Of a stretch of DNA of 64,000 nt, positions 1 through 9,303 are shown piece by piece; position 1 is the stretch's first letter; each line of letters begins with the position of its first letter. The stretch lies in the NCBI RefSeq assembly GCF_003856495.1, contig NZ_CP034118.1, positions 2,144,182-2,208,181 of the forward strand. The letters run 5' to 3'. The DNA comes from Staphylospora marina (GTDB taxonomy: Bacteria; Bacillota; Bacilli; Thermoactinomycetales; Thermoactinomycetaceae). Below the pieces are notes generated by a model, which worked only from the letters and a program-made list of their open reading frames with translations, was not told the origin of the DNA and ran no database searches. Position numbers and translations under genes: made by a program.

Positions 1-853
1 GGCTGATGTGCAAACAGGTGATTCCTTTCCTCTCGGCCAGCATGCCGTCCGAACCTGCGGCACTTTCCAGCGCACGAACGACGGTGGTGCCCACCGCGAT
101 GACGCGACCTCCTTCATTCCGGGTGTGATGGATGCGTTCCGCCGCTTCCCGGGGAATGAAATAGGGTTCGCAATTTTGTCCGGGAGAAGGGGGCCCGGAA
201 ACGCCCGGCCAATCGCTGAGACCGGTGTGCAGGGTCACGAACGCGTACCCGATTCCTCGCCGCTTCAAGCCAAGCAACATCTCCCACGTAAACGGCCTTC
301 CGGCCGAAGCGGGTTCGACAGAGCCCGGCACGGTGGAAAACACGTTCTGATAATCATGAAGCGGCCACGGTTTTCCGACATATTCATAGCGCACCGGTTC
401 GCCCGCTTGGTGCAAGGCCGCAATGAGCTCCGGCCCCGACAGGGAAAAGCGGAGCTTCACAAGCGGAGGAGAAGCGGCTTTGTGCACCTCCGCCTCCAAC
501 TCCCGCAAGATGCGAATCCGGTCCCCCGGCCGGGGCTCCCCTCCGAGGATCAGCGCTTCCCAACGGCAGGAATCCAGCCGGTGTGCGAGGCGGATCTCCA
601 CTTTTTTGATCCGGTTCGGATGTCGAATCCATTCACCGGTCAATACGGCCGGAACCGTTCGGCTGTTGTTCAGGACAAGCAAATCTCCCGGTTTCAGAAA
701 ATCCCCCAACCGATCGAACCGGGTATGCACACAGTGACCGGTCACGCGGTCCGACACCATGAGCCGCACGCGATCGCGCCGGATCCCCCTCCGTTCGGGA
801 GGGGCCGCGGCATTCAGATGAGCCGGCAATTCGAAGGAAATGGGAGCGCCCAT
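1..853 (-). CDS. QueA-like S-adenosylmethionine:tRNA ribosyltransferase-isomerase (3' end missing)
   Basis: About 284 codons are visible before the left edge; the C-terminus lies outside the window. The reading has QueA hallmarks: LLVLNNSRTVPAVL near residue 65 (QueA has NNTRVIPARL), a DYQNVFS segment, and FTWEMLLGLKRRGIGYAFVT followed by LHTGLSDWPGV (QueA has FVTLHVGLGTFRPV). QueA transfers ribose from S-adenosylmethionine to preQ1-tRNA in queuosine synthesis. The N-terminus is longer and diverged, and GLSDW replaces the usual GLGTF, so this may be a paralog with another role rather than the housekeeping enzyme. The start overlaps the stop of the upstream SDR by one base (TGATG), which implies translational coupling. 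Family assignment is firm; substrate is not. Confidence 0.8.
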   Translation of the reverse strand, partial: MGAPISFELPAHLNAAAPPERRGIRRDRVRLMVSDRVTGHCVHTRFDRLGDFLKPGDLLVLNNSRTVPAVLTGEWIRHPNRIKKVEIRLAHRLDSCRWEALILGGEPRPGDRIRILRELEAEVHKAASPPLVKLRFSLSGPELIAALHQAGEPVRYEYVGKPWPLHDYQNVFSTVPGSVEPASAGRPFTWEMLLGLKRRGIGYAFVTLHTGLSDWPGVSGPPSPGQNCEPYFIPREAAERIHHTRNEGGRVIAVGTTVVRALESAAGSDGMLAERKGITCLHIS

Positions 854-1584
854 CAACGATCCCTCCGATCCAACGAAAATTCCTGTGCCTTGAACCGCTG
901 ACCGTTGACATGCGCGGACCCGTCCGAAGCCAGCCAGAGAAACACGTCCGTCACGTCCTCCGGATCGGCCAGCTCATAATCACAGTCCGGCACGGCCAGA
1001 GCATGCATCTCCGTGTCCATTTCCCCGGGATCCACCATGTTGACCCGGACACCGGTGCCGTCCACTTCATCCGCCCAGGTCTGTGTCATTCCCTCCAGCG
1101 CGAACTTGGAGATCCCGTAGGCCCCCCAGCCTGCGTAACCCACATGCCCCGCTTCCGAGGTGACATTGATCACCGAACCGCTCTCCCTGGCCAGCATGCC
1201 GGCCATGACCCGTTTGGTGACGAGAAACGGATTCATCGTGTTGATCCGCAGCACCTCCAGGAAATCGTCTTCCGGATAATCGATCAGGTTGGGCGACGGG
1301 CTCGGTCCGAACACGCCGGCATTGTTGATCAGCACGTCGATGCTGCCGAACGCCTCTTCCGCCGCGGACACGAAACGCTCCGCATCGCGGGGATCGGACA
1401 TATCTCCGGCCAAAGCGAACACTTCCGCACCGGCGGCCTCCAGCTCCCGTTTGACCTCAAGCAGCGCCTCCTCCCCCCGGGCCGTGATCGCCAGTTTGGC
1501 ACCCCGGTCGGCAAACGCCTTGGCAAGAGCCTTCCCCAACCCCCTCGATGCGCCGGTGATCATCACCACTTTGCCCTTGACCAT
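853..1584 (-). CDS. SDR family NAD(P)-dependent oxidoreductase
   Basis: A 243-residue classical short-chain dehydrogenase. The cofactor motif TGASRGLG is at residues 10-17, NNAG near 87, the catalytic Ser in NVTS, and the Tyr-Lys pair in YGISK near 155. An Arg after the Gly motif and no Asp at the end of beta-2 leave NAD versus NADP open. Length is typical of the family. The ATG follows a GGGAGGG ribosome-binding site. It is coupled to the QueA-like gene downstream by a one-base overlap, so the two proteins probably act in the same process, but the substrate cannot be read from the sequence. The 276 bases upstream are AT-rich near 1620-1690 and probably hold the promoter. Confidence 0.88.
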   Translation of the reverse strand: MVKGKVVMITGASRGLGKALAKAFADRGAKLAITARGEEALLEVKRELEAAGAEVFALAGDMSDPRDAERFVSAAEEAFGSIDVLINNAGVFGPSPSPNLIDYPEDDFLEVLRINTMNPFLVTKRVMAGMLARESGSVINVTSEAGHVGYAGWGAYGISKFALEGMTQTWADEVDGTGVRVNMVDPGEMDTEMHALAVPDCDYELADPEDVTDVFLWLASDGSAHVNGQRFKAQEFSLDRRDR

Positions 1585-1860
1585 GAAAGATCCCTCCCGA
1601 ATCTTTGAATCGTGATCGTCACTGTATCCTTACCCACTTACGATACTTAATAAACATATATGTATAAAAAGTATACAAAGAAACGGCACCCCCCCGTTTT
1701 TTTGTTTGATCCGCGCCCGTCCATTCCTGTTTACGGGCGAACGAGCCCTCATGTCGCCGAAGCGCGGTCGGGAGGATGTCGATCATGGCGGTTTGAACCG
1801 CATTTCGCGAACGTGTCCGGGCTTCGGCGGGCTTCTTCTCCCGACAGAACCGGAGAGCTT

Positions 1861-2703
1861 TCATTTCCGGAGGCCGTCTTGCTCCCATTGATCCGCAAGC
1901 ACCGATTGAACCAGATGCACCGGAGACATTTCTCCGCCGGACAAAAAGGAAATCCACCGGTCAGTCGGAAGAAGGCGGCGGGTGATTTCCCGGATCCCCA
2001 AACCTTGACGGGCGAGTTCATGTACGTCCGCCGAAAACCCGGCCAGCCACTCCCTTTTTCTTTTCAAAGCGGCTTTTCCGTCTTTCACCACGCCGGCGTG
2101 ACCGCAAAACACCGTATCAAACGGGAAATTCAGCACGACATCCAGGGACCGGATGATCGCCGGCACCGACTCGAAGCGGAACCCCGTGATCATCCTGTCC
2201 GACACGAACAAATCCCCGGCGAACAGCCAGCCCCGCTCCTCATCCAGATAACAGACGTGATCATCCGCATGGCCCGGAGTGGCGATGACGCGCAGCGTTC
2301 CGCCTCGGGGAGTGGCGAGCCGGTCTCCGGGAATCTCCGCCGTGGGAACCGGATCACGAATGTCCCCCCACACCAACCTCCGGTACAATGGCATGTCCAA
2401 CGTCTGCAACAGCTCCCGGGTCCGCTCCGGAAAATACAAAGGGATGTCCCATGTCTTTGCAAAGTATGCCGCATTTCCCGTGTGATCCTCGTGATGATGG
2501 GTGACGGTCACGGACTCCGGAGGTGTGCGGGAGAGGAGATTCATCAGCTCCTTCCTCGCATGGACCGGTCCCGCATCGATCAGCAAGCCGTCCACCAGAT
2601 AACAGAAAAAACGCATGTTCCGTCCCGGAAGACGAATCACCCCTCCGTACACCCGCACGCTTCCCCCGAAATTCCCGGGACGAACGCTCACTTTTCGAAA
2701 CAT
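1861..2703 (-). CDS. MBL-fold metallo-hydrolase
   Basis: A 280-residue metallo-beta-lactamase-fold hydrolase. Metal ligands are visible as THHHEDHTG near residue 80, GHADDH near 145, FAGDLF near 163 and FCGHAG near 205, the usual spacing of glyoxalase II/RNase Z-like hydrolases with two metal ions. The start at MFRKVS is chosen over an upstream ATG because AGGTGG lies ten bases before it. A C-terminal helical segment follows the fold, as in many MBL proteins that act on thioesters or phosphodiesters. It is a single gene between the SDR and the acyl-CoA operon. The substrate is unknown; a thioesterase-like role would fit the neighbouring catabolic genes but this is inference. Confidence 0.85.
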   Translation of the reverse strand: MFRKVSVRPGNFGGSVRVYGGVIRLPGRNMRFFCYLVDGLLIDAGPVHARKELMNLLSRTPPESVTVTHHHEDHTGNAAYFAKTWDIPLYFPERTRELLQTLDMPLYRRLVWGDIRDPVPTAEIPGDRLATPRGGTLRVIATPGHADDHVCYLDEERGWLFAGDLFVSDRMITGFRFESVPAIIRSLDVVLNFPFDTVFCGHAGVVKDGKAALKRKREWLAGFSADVHELARQGLGIREITRRLLPTDRWISFLSGGEMSPVHLVQSVLADQWEQDGLRK

Positions 2704-2841
2704 GATGATGGATCCACCTCGCCCATCTCTTTTCCCTGAATATTCATTCATATTGTATCAGGAACAGAGGTTGATGGACATGAATTTCTCCACAAGCGGG
2801 CACACATCCGCGCCGCCCCACGAACCATCCCGGGCAACGCC

Positions 2842-2890
2842 AAAAAGGGATTCAAGCGCCTCTTTTCAGAAGCATGCCTGAATCCCTTTG
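2842..2890 (-). terminator. rho-independent terminator of the E2-ending operon
   Basis: On the minus strand AAAGGGATTCA pairs with TGAATCCCTTT across a loop of about 25 bases and is followed by TTTTT. It lies 44 bases after the E2 stop codon. Confidence 0.8.
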
Positions 2891-2933
2891 GTCGTCATCG
2901 ATGTTCCGACCGCTGCGTGGCTTTGAATCCGTT

Positions 2934-4223
2934 TCAGATCATTTCCCGGAGCAGTCTTCCGGGATCGGCCGTGTAGCTTGCCAGCGTTTTGGTAAAGCGG
3001 ATGGCATCCGCCCCGTCGATCACGCTGTGGTCAAAGCTGAGCGAAACGTTCATGCGCCAGCCGACGGTCAGTTCTCCGTTCACCACCACCGGTTTCTGTT
3101 CGATCGGATGGATCGCCAGAATGGCCACTTCCGGCGGATTGATGATCGGGGTGGCCCATTTTCCGCCGAGCGAGCCGGCATTGCTGATGGTGAACGTGCT
3201 GCCCTTCAGGCGATCCGGTCCCAGCTTTCCTTCTCTCGCCAGCACGGTCAATTCGTTCAGCTCACAGGCAATCTGATCGATCGTCTTGCTCTCCGCCCGG
3301 TGGATGACCGGTACCAGCAGGCCCCGGGGGGTATCGGTGGCAATCCCGAGTGAAATGGACGGGAACGTGCGCACCACTTGTTTCTCTGCGTCATAATGCG
3401 CATTGAAGTGCGGATGATGCTTGATGGTGGCCGCCACCAGTTTGGCCAGGATCGCCATGTACGTCAGCTTCGGAGCCGACGGATCCTGTTTGCATTCCTG
3501 TACCCGCCGTTTTCGCCACTCGACCAGCCCTTCCACGGGGAGCTCGTCAAAGTGAGTGGCATGCGGCTTGCGGGTGACCGACCAGAGCAGGCGCTCCGCA
3601 ATCACCTTGCGGATCGGGGAAAGCGGCGTTTCCGTCACTTCACCCGTTCCGATCACCGGAACCTCGGCGGTGATGGGCGGTGCGGAAGAAACGGTCGGCA
3701 AGGATATTTCCGCAGGGTCGCCTCCCTTCATCCGTTCGGCATGACGGCGGACATCCTCATCCGTCACCCGGCCTCCGCTGCCGGTTCCCTGCACCTGCCG
3801 GATGTCCACGCCCAATTCCCGTGCCAATCGCCGGGTCGACGGAGCGGCGAGCACTCTTTTGCGGCCGGATGCCTGAGCGGCCGGAGCCGCGGCTTCCGGT
3901 TCCGGACCGGTTTGCACGGCGGTTTGTTCAGGCGCTTGTTCCCGGGGCCGGGGCTGCTCCGCGACGGGTGCGGCGGTTGCGGCACCCTCTCCTTCAATGA
4001 CAAACAAAATCTCCCCGACCGGAACGATGTCTCCTTCTTTCCACTTCATGCCGGCGATCCGCCCGGCGGCCGGAGTGGGCAACTCCACCACGGCCTTGTC
4101 CGTCTGCACCTCGATCACCGGTTGGTTTTCTTCCACTTGATCGCCCTCGGCGACGAGCCAACGAACCACTTCCGCCTCGTGAACACCCTCGCCGACATCG
4201 GGCAAACGAAATTCCACTGCCAT
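2934..4223 (-). CDS. 2-oxoacid dehydrogenase E2 (dihydrolipoamide acyltransferase)
   Basis: A 429-residue E2 core. The N-terminal lipoyl domain has the lipoylated Lys in [10 protein letters not shown] (about residue 44), followed by an Ala/Pro-rich linker, a peripheral subunit-binding domain (about residues 125-160, [13 protein letters not shown]) and a C-terminal CAT domain with the catalytic DHSVIDGAD. It transfers the acyl group from lipoamide to CoA. It ends a minus-strand operon with E1beta (18 bases upstream), E1alpha, phenylalanine dehydrogenase, paaG and paaF. That context suggests a branched-chain or arylpyruvate substrate rather than pyruvate, because a separate pdh-type operon lies at 44-49 kb. 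No E3 gene is present here. Confidence 0.9.
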   Translation of the reverse strand: MAVEFRLPDVGEGVHEAEVVRWLVAEGDQVEENQPVIEVQTDKAVVELPTPAAGRIAGMKWKEGDIVPVGEILFVIEGEGAATAAPVAEQPRPREQAPEQTAVQTGPEPEAAAPAAQASGRKRVLAAPSTRRLARELGVDIRQVQGTGSGGRVTDEDVRRHAERMKGGDPAEISLPTVSSAPPITAEVPVIGTGEVTETPLSPIRKVIAERLLWSVTRKPHATHFDELPVEGLVEWRKRRVQECKQDPSAPKLTYMAILAKLVAATIKHHPHFNAHYDAEKQVVRTFPSISLGIATDTPRGLLVPVIHRAESKTIDQIACELNELTVLAREGKLGPDRLKGSTFTISNAGSLGGKWATPIINPPEVAILAIHPIEQKPVVVNGELTVGWRMNVSLSFDHSVIDGADAIRFTKTLASYTADPGRLLREMI

Positions 4224-4241
4224 GTTCCCGTCCTCCCTCCT

Positions 4242-5219
4242 CTAGAACGAAACCACCTGTTGAATCGCTTTGGACACACGTTTTGCGTCCGGACGGAACC
4301 AGTCTTCCAGCGCATACATCGGCACCGGAGCGTCATAGCCCGTCACGCGGGTGATCGGCGCCTCCAGATACAGGAACGCGTGTTCATTGATCAGCGCGGT
4401 CAGCTCACCGGCCAGACCTGCCGTTTTCGGCGCTTCGTGAACGATGACCACCCTCCCCGTTTTCTTCACCGATTCGATGATGGCTTCTTCGTCGAGCGGA
4501 TACAGGGAACGCAGATCCAGGACATCGCAGCTGACTCCTTTGGCCGCCCATTCGTTGGCCGCCGCTTCCGCCACCGGAACCATCGTGCCCCACGCGATCA
4601 GGGTCACGTCTTCCCCGTCGCGGACTTTGCGTGCCTTTCCGATCGGCACTTCGTACCAACCGTCGGGCACCTCCTGTTTGACGGACCGATAAAGCTTCAT
4701 GGGTTCGAGGAAAATGACCGGATCCGGATCCTTGATGGCCGCCAACAAGAGGCCTTTTGCATCATACGGCGTGGACGGCGTCACCACTTTCAGACCGGGA
4801 ATGTGAACAAACAGGCTCTCGGTCGAATCGCAATGAAGTTCGGGAGCCCGAATGCCGCCTCCGTACGGGGCGCGAATCGTGAGGGTGGCCGGAAAAGCTC
4901 CCTGTGTCCGCGTCCGGAGACGGGCCGCATGGGTCACGATTTGTTCGAATGCGGGATAGATGAAGCCCATGAACTGGATTTCCGGCACCGGCTTCAGTCC
5001 GTTGACCGCCATGCCGATCGAAGTGCCGATGATGCCGGCTTCCGCCAGCGGTGTATCGATCACCCGTTCATCCCCGAATTCCTGCCACAATCCTTCCGTC
5101 GCCCGGAACACGCCGCCGTTTTTGCCGACATCCTCTCCCAGTACAACCACGGTCGGATCAGTGGCCAGAGCGGTCCGGAGGGCGTCGGAGATTGCTTGCA
5201 CCATCGTCAACTTCTTCAT
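4242..5219 (-). CDS. 2-oxoacid dehydrogenase E1 beta subunit
   Basis: A 325-residue transketolase-type E1beta with the usual GEDVGKNGGVFR segment near residue 27, the TPLAEAGIIG loop and a C-terminal transketolase-C domain. With E1alpha it performs thiamine-diphosphate-dependent decarboxylation of a 2-oxoacid and reductive acylation of E2. The start ATG overlaps the E1alpha stop by four bases, as expected for an alpha2beta2 pair. It resembles the second E1beta at 46998-47978 throughout its length, so the two are paralogs. Substrate preference (branched-chain, aryl or pyruvate) cannot be read with confidence; the catabolic neighbours favour an amino-acid-derived 2-oxoacid. Confidence 0.9.
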   Translation of the reverse strand: MKKLTMVQAISDALRTALATDPTVVVLGEDVGKNGGVFRATEGLWQEFGDERVIDTPLAEAGIIGTSIGMAVNGLKPVPEIQFMGFIYPAFEQIVTHAARLRTRTQGAFPATLTIRAPYGGGIRAPELHCDSTESLFVHIPGLKVVTPSTPYDAKGLLLAAIKDPDPVIFLEPMKLYRSVKQEVPDGWYEVPIGKARKVRDGEDVTLIAWGTMVPVAEAAANEWAAKGVSCDVLDLRSLYPLDEEAIIESVKKTGRVVIVHEAPKTAGLAGELTALINEHAFLYLEAPITRVTGYDAPVPMYALEDWFRPDAKRVSKAIQQVVSF

Positions 5220-6304
5220 TTGCCGCTTCCCCCCATCTCTTCCAGCTCCTTGATTTGCCGCAGTTCATTGGCGCCCGGCTCGGCGTACACATGGGCGAAC
5301 AAATGCGGCGGCGGTGCGGGAACGGAGGCCTCGGCTTCCCGGATGCCCCGGTCGACGCGCTCTTTGCATTCTTCTTCCCATTCTGCCATTTCCTCATCCG
5401 TGAGGAGCCCTTCCGCTTTCATCAGCTTCACGTAACGCTCCAGCGGATCACGGCGCTCCACCCATTCCGTGACTTCTTGTTCCGGACGGTAGCGGGTGGC
5501 ATCATCCGCCGTGGTGTGGTTCCCTTTCCGGTACGTGACGGCTTCGATCAGCGTCGGACCTTGTCCTGCGCGCGCACGCTCCACCGCCTGCGTCATCACG
5601 TCATACACGGCGAGCACGTCATTCCCGTCCACCCGGATTCCGGGGAAATTGTACGCGGCGGCTTTTTGCGCCACGGTTTCGGAAGCGGACTGGCGCGAAA
5701 ACGGCACGCTGATCGCATATCCGTTGTTCTGGCAGAACAAAATGGCCGGCACCTTGAACACCCCGGCAAAGTTGCAGGCTTCATGAAAATCGCCTTCCGA
5801 GGTGGCGCCGTCACCGAAATAAGCCACGGCAACGGAACGTTCCTTCTTCAGTTTGGACGCCCACGCAGCCCCCACGGCATGCGGAATTTGCGTGGCGATC
5901 GGCACCGAAGGCGGCAACAACCGGACTCCTTCCGGAGGTTTGCAGCCTTCCACCCGTCCCATCCAGTACAGGAAAATCTGCGGAAGCGGCATGCCGGCGA
6001 TCATCGCGACGCCGTGCTCCCGGTAAGACGGGAAAATCCAGTCTTCCTTGCCGAGAGCGAGCGCGCTCCCCACCTGGGCCGCTTCCTGCCCTTCCAGCGG
6101 TGCGTACGTCCCGATGCGTCCCTGCCGCTGGAGAATGACGGAACGGCGATCAAACATCCGGATGTAGCTCATCCAGCGATAGAAATCTTTTTTTCTTTCC
6201 ACGGAGAGACTGTCCCAGAATTTCCGTCCTTGTTCCGTCAGTTCACCTTCCGGAGACAAGTGGCGGACCCAAGCGGTCTCTCTTTCCAATTGCTCCAACT
6301 TCAC
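5216..6304 (-). CDS. 2-oxoacid dehydrogenase E1 alpha subunit
   Basis: A 362-residue E1alpha. The thiamine-diphosphate motif runs from GDGATSEGDFHEA near residue 168 to CQNNGYAIS near 197, and the phosphorylation-loop region of the family is seen as TYRKGNHTTADDATRYR. The PSYREHGV segment is typical of bacterial pyruvate/branched-chain E1alpha. It decarboxylates a 2-oxoacid together with E1beta. It lies seven bases after the dehydrogenase gene upstream and overlaps E1beta, so all are one transcription unit. The pairing with an amino-acid dehydrogenase that makes a 2-oxoacid suggests direct substrate hand-over (inference). Confidence 0.9.
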   Translation of the reverse strand: MKLEQLERETAWVRHLSPEGELTEQGRKFWDSLSVERKKDFYRWMSYIRMFDRRSVILQRQGRIGTYAPLEGQEAAQVGSALALGKEDWIFPSYREHGVAMIAGMPLPQIFLYWMGRVEGCKPPEGVRLLPPSVPIATQIPHAVGAAWASKLKKERSVAVAYFGDGATSEGDFHEACNFAGVFKVPAILFCQNNGYAISVPFSRQSASETVAQKAAAYNFPGIRVDGNDVLAVYDVMTQAVERARAGQGPTLIEAVTYRKGNHTTADDATRYRPEQEVTEWVERRDPLERYVKLMKAEGLLTDEEMAEWEEECKERVDRGIREAEASVPAPPPHLFAHVYAEPGANELRQIKELEEMGGSGK

Positions 6305-6310
6305 TTCCGG

Positions 6311-7456
6311 TTACCTCCCATTCCACCCCAACATGATGCGGCGAATGTCCGCCACTTTTTCCAAGCGTTCCAACACCAGGCGGTCGGCCGCACGATGGGT
6401 TCCGATGTTTTCCTGTCTGGAACGCTCGTAGATTTGCAGCAACATCTCGTAGATGGCCCGGGTCTTGGCCAGCACCCGTTCCTCGTTGTAGCCTTCCAGT
6501 TCGTCGGCCACCTGAATGAGGCCACCGGCATTCACCAGATAGTCCGGTGCATACAAAATGCCCCGTTCATGCAGCTCGTCACCGTGACGGTCTTCCTGCA
6601 GCTGGTTGTTGGCGGACCCGACAATGGCCTGGCACCGCAATTCATCGATGGACGTGTCATTGACCACGCCGCCGCGGGCACACGGAGAGAAGATGTCCAC
6701 TTCCACCCGGTGAATGTCGGTCACCGTGGACAGCTCCACCCGATCGCCGTATTTCTCTTTCAGCTGGTGAACTCTCTCTTCATTGATGTCGGCGATGACG
6801 GCCCGGGCTCCTTCTTCCATCAGGAGATCCAACAGGCGCCCGCCCACTTTGCCCACTCCCTGGATGGACACCACACGCCCTTCCAGGCTTTCGGTGCCCC
6901 ACAGGAACTTGGCGGTTGCCCGCATGCCCTGCAACACGCCGAGTGCGGTCGGAATCGAGGTGTCACCGCTTCCGCCGTGTTCCTTCGGCAATCCGACGAA
7001 ATGGTTGGACTCCCGCTTGGCGTGCACGAAGTCTTCCGGCATCGTTCCCATGTCCGTCCCGGTGAAAAACCGGCCGCCGAGACCTCCCACGAACCGGCCG
7101 ATGGCCCGGAACATCTCCGGTGATTTGTCACTGACGGGATCTCCGATGATCACCATTTTTCCTCCGCCGAAATCGACATCGGCCACGCCGCATTTGAACG
7201 TCATGCCCCGCGAAAGCCGAAGCACGTCTTCCAGCGCTTCATCCGTCGATTCGTACGGAATCATCCGGCATCCGCCGAGCGCCGGTCCCATGGTGGTGTC
7301 ATGGATGCCGATGATGGCTTTCAGTCCGGTTCCCTCATGGCGGCAAAAGACCACCTGTTCATGTCCGTACTTCTCCATCAAGGCGAAAATGTCACGCATC
7401 ACCGGCATTTCCCGCTCTTTTTCATCCATCCGGCGTTGTTCTTTCACGCTTTCCAT
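6311..7456 (-). CDS. pdh: Phenylalanine dehydrogenase (Glu/Leu/Phe/Val dehydrogenase family)
   Basis: A 381-residue NAD-dependent amino-acid dehydrogenase. The glycine-rich loop with catalytic Lys is DFGGGKMVI; the second substrate loop reads FTGTDMGT, where leucine dehydrogenases have TAEDVGT. The Gly in place of Ala there is the known Phe-versus-Leu selector. GVGKVGGRLL is the Rossmann motif. The whole protein reads very like the Thermoactinomyces intermedius phenylalanine dehydrogenase as remembered. It deaminates L-phenylalanine to phenylpyruvate. The start is uncertain: four in-frame ATGs lie at 7456-7471 and the family usually starts near MRDIF (7399). 7456 follows a GGGG run. Substrate call is from the motif and memory, not an alignment. 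Confidence 0.8.
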   Translation of the reverse strand: MESVKEQRRMDEKEREMPVMRDIFALMEKYGHEQVVFCRHEGTGLKAIIGIHDTTMGPALGGCRMIPYESTDEALEDVLRLSRGMTFKCGVADVDFGGGKMVIIGDPVSDKSPEMFRAIGRFVGGLGGRFFTGTDMGTMPEDFVHAKRESNHFVGLPKEHGGSGDTSIPTALGVLQGMRATAKFLWGTESLEGRVVSIQGVGKVGGRLLDLLMEEGARAVIADINEERVHQLKEKYGDRVELSTVTDIHRVEVDIFSPCARGGVVNDTSIDELRCQAIVGSANNQLQEDRHGDELHERGILYAPDYLVNAGGLIQVADELEGYNEERVLAKTRAIYEMLLQIYERSRQENIGTHRAADRLVLERLEKVADIRRIMLGWNGR

Positions 7457-7620
7457 GAGCATCATCCCCATTACATAGTCAACTTGAATCCTTTCCGGTC
7501 CAGCCGGAAACATTCCCCCTGCACAGGGAAGGCGGGGAAACGGCTCCGGACGCGTCCCCCGCCACAGACGTCGACGATGCGAAATGCTTGATGCATTCTA
7601 TGACCGGGAACTTTCGCGCG

Positions 7621-8415
7621 TCATCTGCCCCGATAAACCGGTTTCCGTTTTTCCGTGAACGCACGGACGCCTTCCAGATAATCTTCCGTACGGCCCGCCT
7701 GTTCCTGGAACTCGGCTTCCATCTCCAGGATTTCTTCCAGGGACGCTTCGGCTCCCCGGTACATGGCTTTCTTGATCAAGCCAAGGGCCACGGTGGGGCC
7801 TTCCGCCAGCTTTTTGGCGAATTCCAGTGTTTCATCCATCAGTTGTTCCCCGGGAATCACCCGATTGGCCAAACCGATGGAGACGGCTTCTTCCGCACCG
7901 ACGTCCCGACCGGTCATGGCAATCTCGAGTGCCCGCCCGAGGCCGACCAATTTCGGGAGGAAATAACTGGATCCGCTGTCCGGCACCAGACCGATCCGCA
8001 CGAAAGCTTGAATGAACCGCGTTTCCGGAACGATGAACCGGAAGTCGCAGGCAAACGCCATGCTGGCTCCGGCCCCTGCGGCCACTCCGTTCACCGCGGC
8101 GATCACCGGTTTTTCCATTCCGGCGATTTCACGAATGATCGGGTTGTAACGATTCCGGACGCTTTCCCCGAGCGAAAAGGTTTCCCCTTTTTCGCGCACG
8201 GTGCTCCGGTCATTGAGGTCCTGTCCGGAGCAAAACGCCTTTCCTTCTCCCGTCAGGACCACGGCCCTGATTTCCGGATCCTGTCGCACTTGTCGCAACG
8301 TTTGGAGCAGTTCATGGCCCATTTGATCATTGACGGCATTGTACACGCGCGGGCGATTCAGCCGGATGATGCCGACACCGTCCACGCGTTCCAGAATCAC
8401 GGTCTTTTCGCTCAT
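7621..8415 (-). CDS. paaG: Enoyl-CoA hydratase/isomerase, PaaG-like (epoxyphenylacetyl-CoA isomerase)
   Basis: A 264-residue crotonase. PaaG-specific signatures are visible: GKAFCSGQDLNDR near residue 60, SVRNRYNPIIRE, NGVAAGAGASMA, GLIKKAM, and the C-terminal AGRTEDYLEGVRAF. These match the E. coli PaaG pattern as remembered. PaaG isomerises ring-1,2-epoxyphenylacetyl-CoA to the oxepin form. The start is set by GGAGGGG five bases before ATG; longer readings have no site. It lies 34 bases after paaF. No PaaABCE epoxygenase is in the window, so whether the pathway is complete in the genome is unknown; a general enoyl-CoA isomerase is the alternative. Confidence 0.82.
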   Translation of the reverse strand: MSEKTVILERVDGVGIIRLNRPRVYNAVNDQMGHELLQTLRQVRQDPEIRAVVLTGEGKAFCSGQDLNDRSTVREKGETFSLGESVRNRYNPIIREIAGMEKPVIAAVNGVAAGAGASMAFACDFRFIVPETRFIQAFVRIGLVPDSGSSYFLPKLVGLGRALEIAMTGRDVGAEEAVSIGLANRVIPGEQLMDETLEFAKKLAEGPTVALGLIKKAMYRGAEASLEEILEMEAEFQEQAGRTEDYLEGVRAFTEKRKPVYRGR

Positions 8416-8449
8416 TCGCTTCCCCTCCAGTACCGGGATCCCGTACGGG

Positions 8450-9223
8450 TTATTTTCCCTTGAATTCCGGTTTTCTCTTCTCAACGAACGCTTTCATGCC
8501 CTCGCGTTGATCTTCCGACGAGAACAGCATGAAAAAGGCATTTTGTTCGAAATGGAGACCGTGCTCGAGCGTCAAATCCAGCGCCTTCAGAACGGCCTGC
8601 TTGCCCAGTCGGACGGCGATCGGCGGTTTGGAGGCGATTTCCCCGGCGAGCGCCATGGTTTCTTCCTCCAGCTTGTCCTGCGGTACCACCCGGTTGACAA
8701 GCCCCAACTCGAAAGCTTCCTGAGCCGACATCATCCGGCCGGTCAGGATCAGTTCCATGGCTTTCATCTTTCCGACGGCTTTGGTGAGACGCTGGGTTCC
8801 TCCCGCTCCGGGGATCACGCCGAGATTGATTTCCGGTTGGCCGAAACGCGCCGTTTCCGAAGCGACGATCATGTCACAGCACATGGCCAGCTCATTGCCT
8901 CCGCCAAGAGCATACCCCGAAACCGAGGCAATGATCGGTTTGGCAATGCGGCGAATGCGCTCCCAATCCGCGAAGAATTGCTTGACGACAAACTGTACCG
9001 GCGTCGTTTCCGCCATTTCCTGAATGTCCGCACCGGCGGCGAAAGCCTTTTCATTCCCGGTCAGAACAATCACGCGAATCTCGTCATCCCTGTCCATCTC
9101 CTCCATCACGTCGGCCAGTTCACGGACAAGGGTGGTATTCAGCGCATTGAGAACACGCGGCCGGTTCAGCCGGATCAGGCCCACCGCTTCGCGTCTCTCC
9201 ACCAGCAGCAGCGGTTCACTCAT
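8450..9223 (-). CDS. paaF: Enoyl-CoA hydratase, PaaF-like
   Basis: A 257-residue crotonase, the usual length. It has the oxyanion-hole segment AFAAGADIQEMAE near residue 64, SGYALGGGNELAM near 104 with the first catalytic Glu after GGGNE, and EINLGVIPGAGGTQRL near 135 with the second Glu region. This matches true hydratases, and within the family PaaF (2,3-dehydroadipyl-CoA hydratase) is close. It adds water to an enoyl-CoA double bond. It is first in the operon that continues with paaG and phenylalanine dehydrogenase, and the promoter with an internal palindrome at 9304-9332 lies 80 bases upstream. A short-chain fatty acid hydratase is the alternative. Confidence 0.82.
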   Translation of the reverse strand: MSEPLLLVERREAVGLIRLNRPRVLNALNTTLVRELADVMEEMDRDDEIRVIVLTGNEKAFAAGADIQEMAETTPVQFVVKQFFADWERIRRIAKPIIASVSGYALGGGNELAMCCDMIVASETARFGQPEINLGVIPGAGGTQRLTKAVGKMKAMELILTGRMMSAQEAFELGLVNRVVPQDKLEEETMALAGEIASKPPIAVRLGKQAVLKALDLTLEHGLHFEQNAFFMLFSSEDQREGMKAFVEKRKPEFKGK

Positions 9224-9303
9224 TCCAACATCTCCTCCCCGGGAGAAAGCGTTTACATACCATACTTTAAAAAAAAATGAATTTATTCAGATGAACTGCC
9301 TTC

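Noticed and set aside
8-901. Plus-strand 297-codon reading at the left edge
   Set aside because: The opposite strand encodes the QueA-like protein; this is its shadow.
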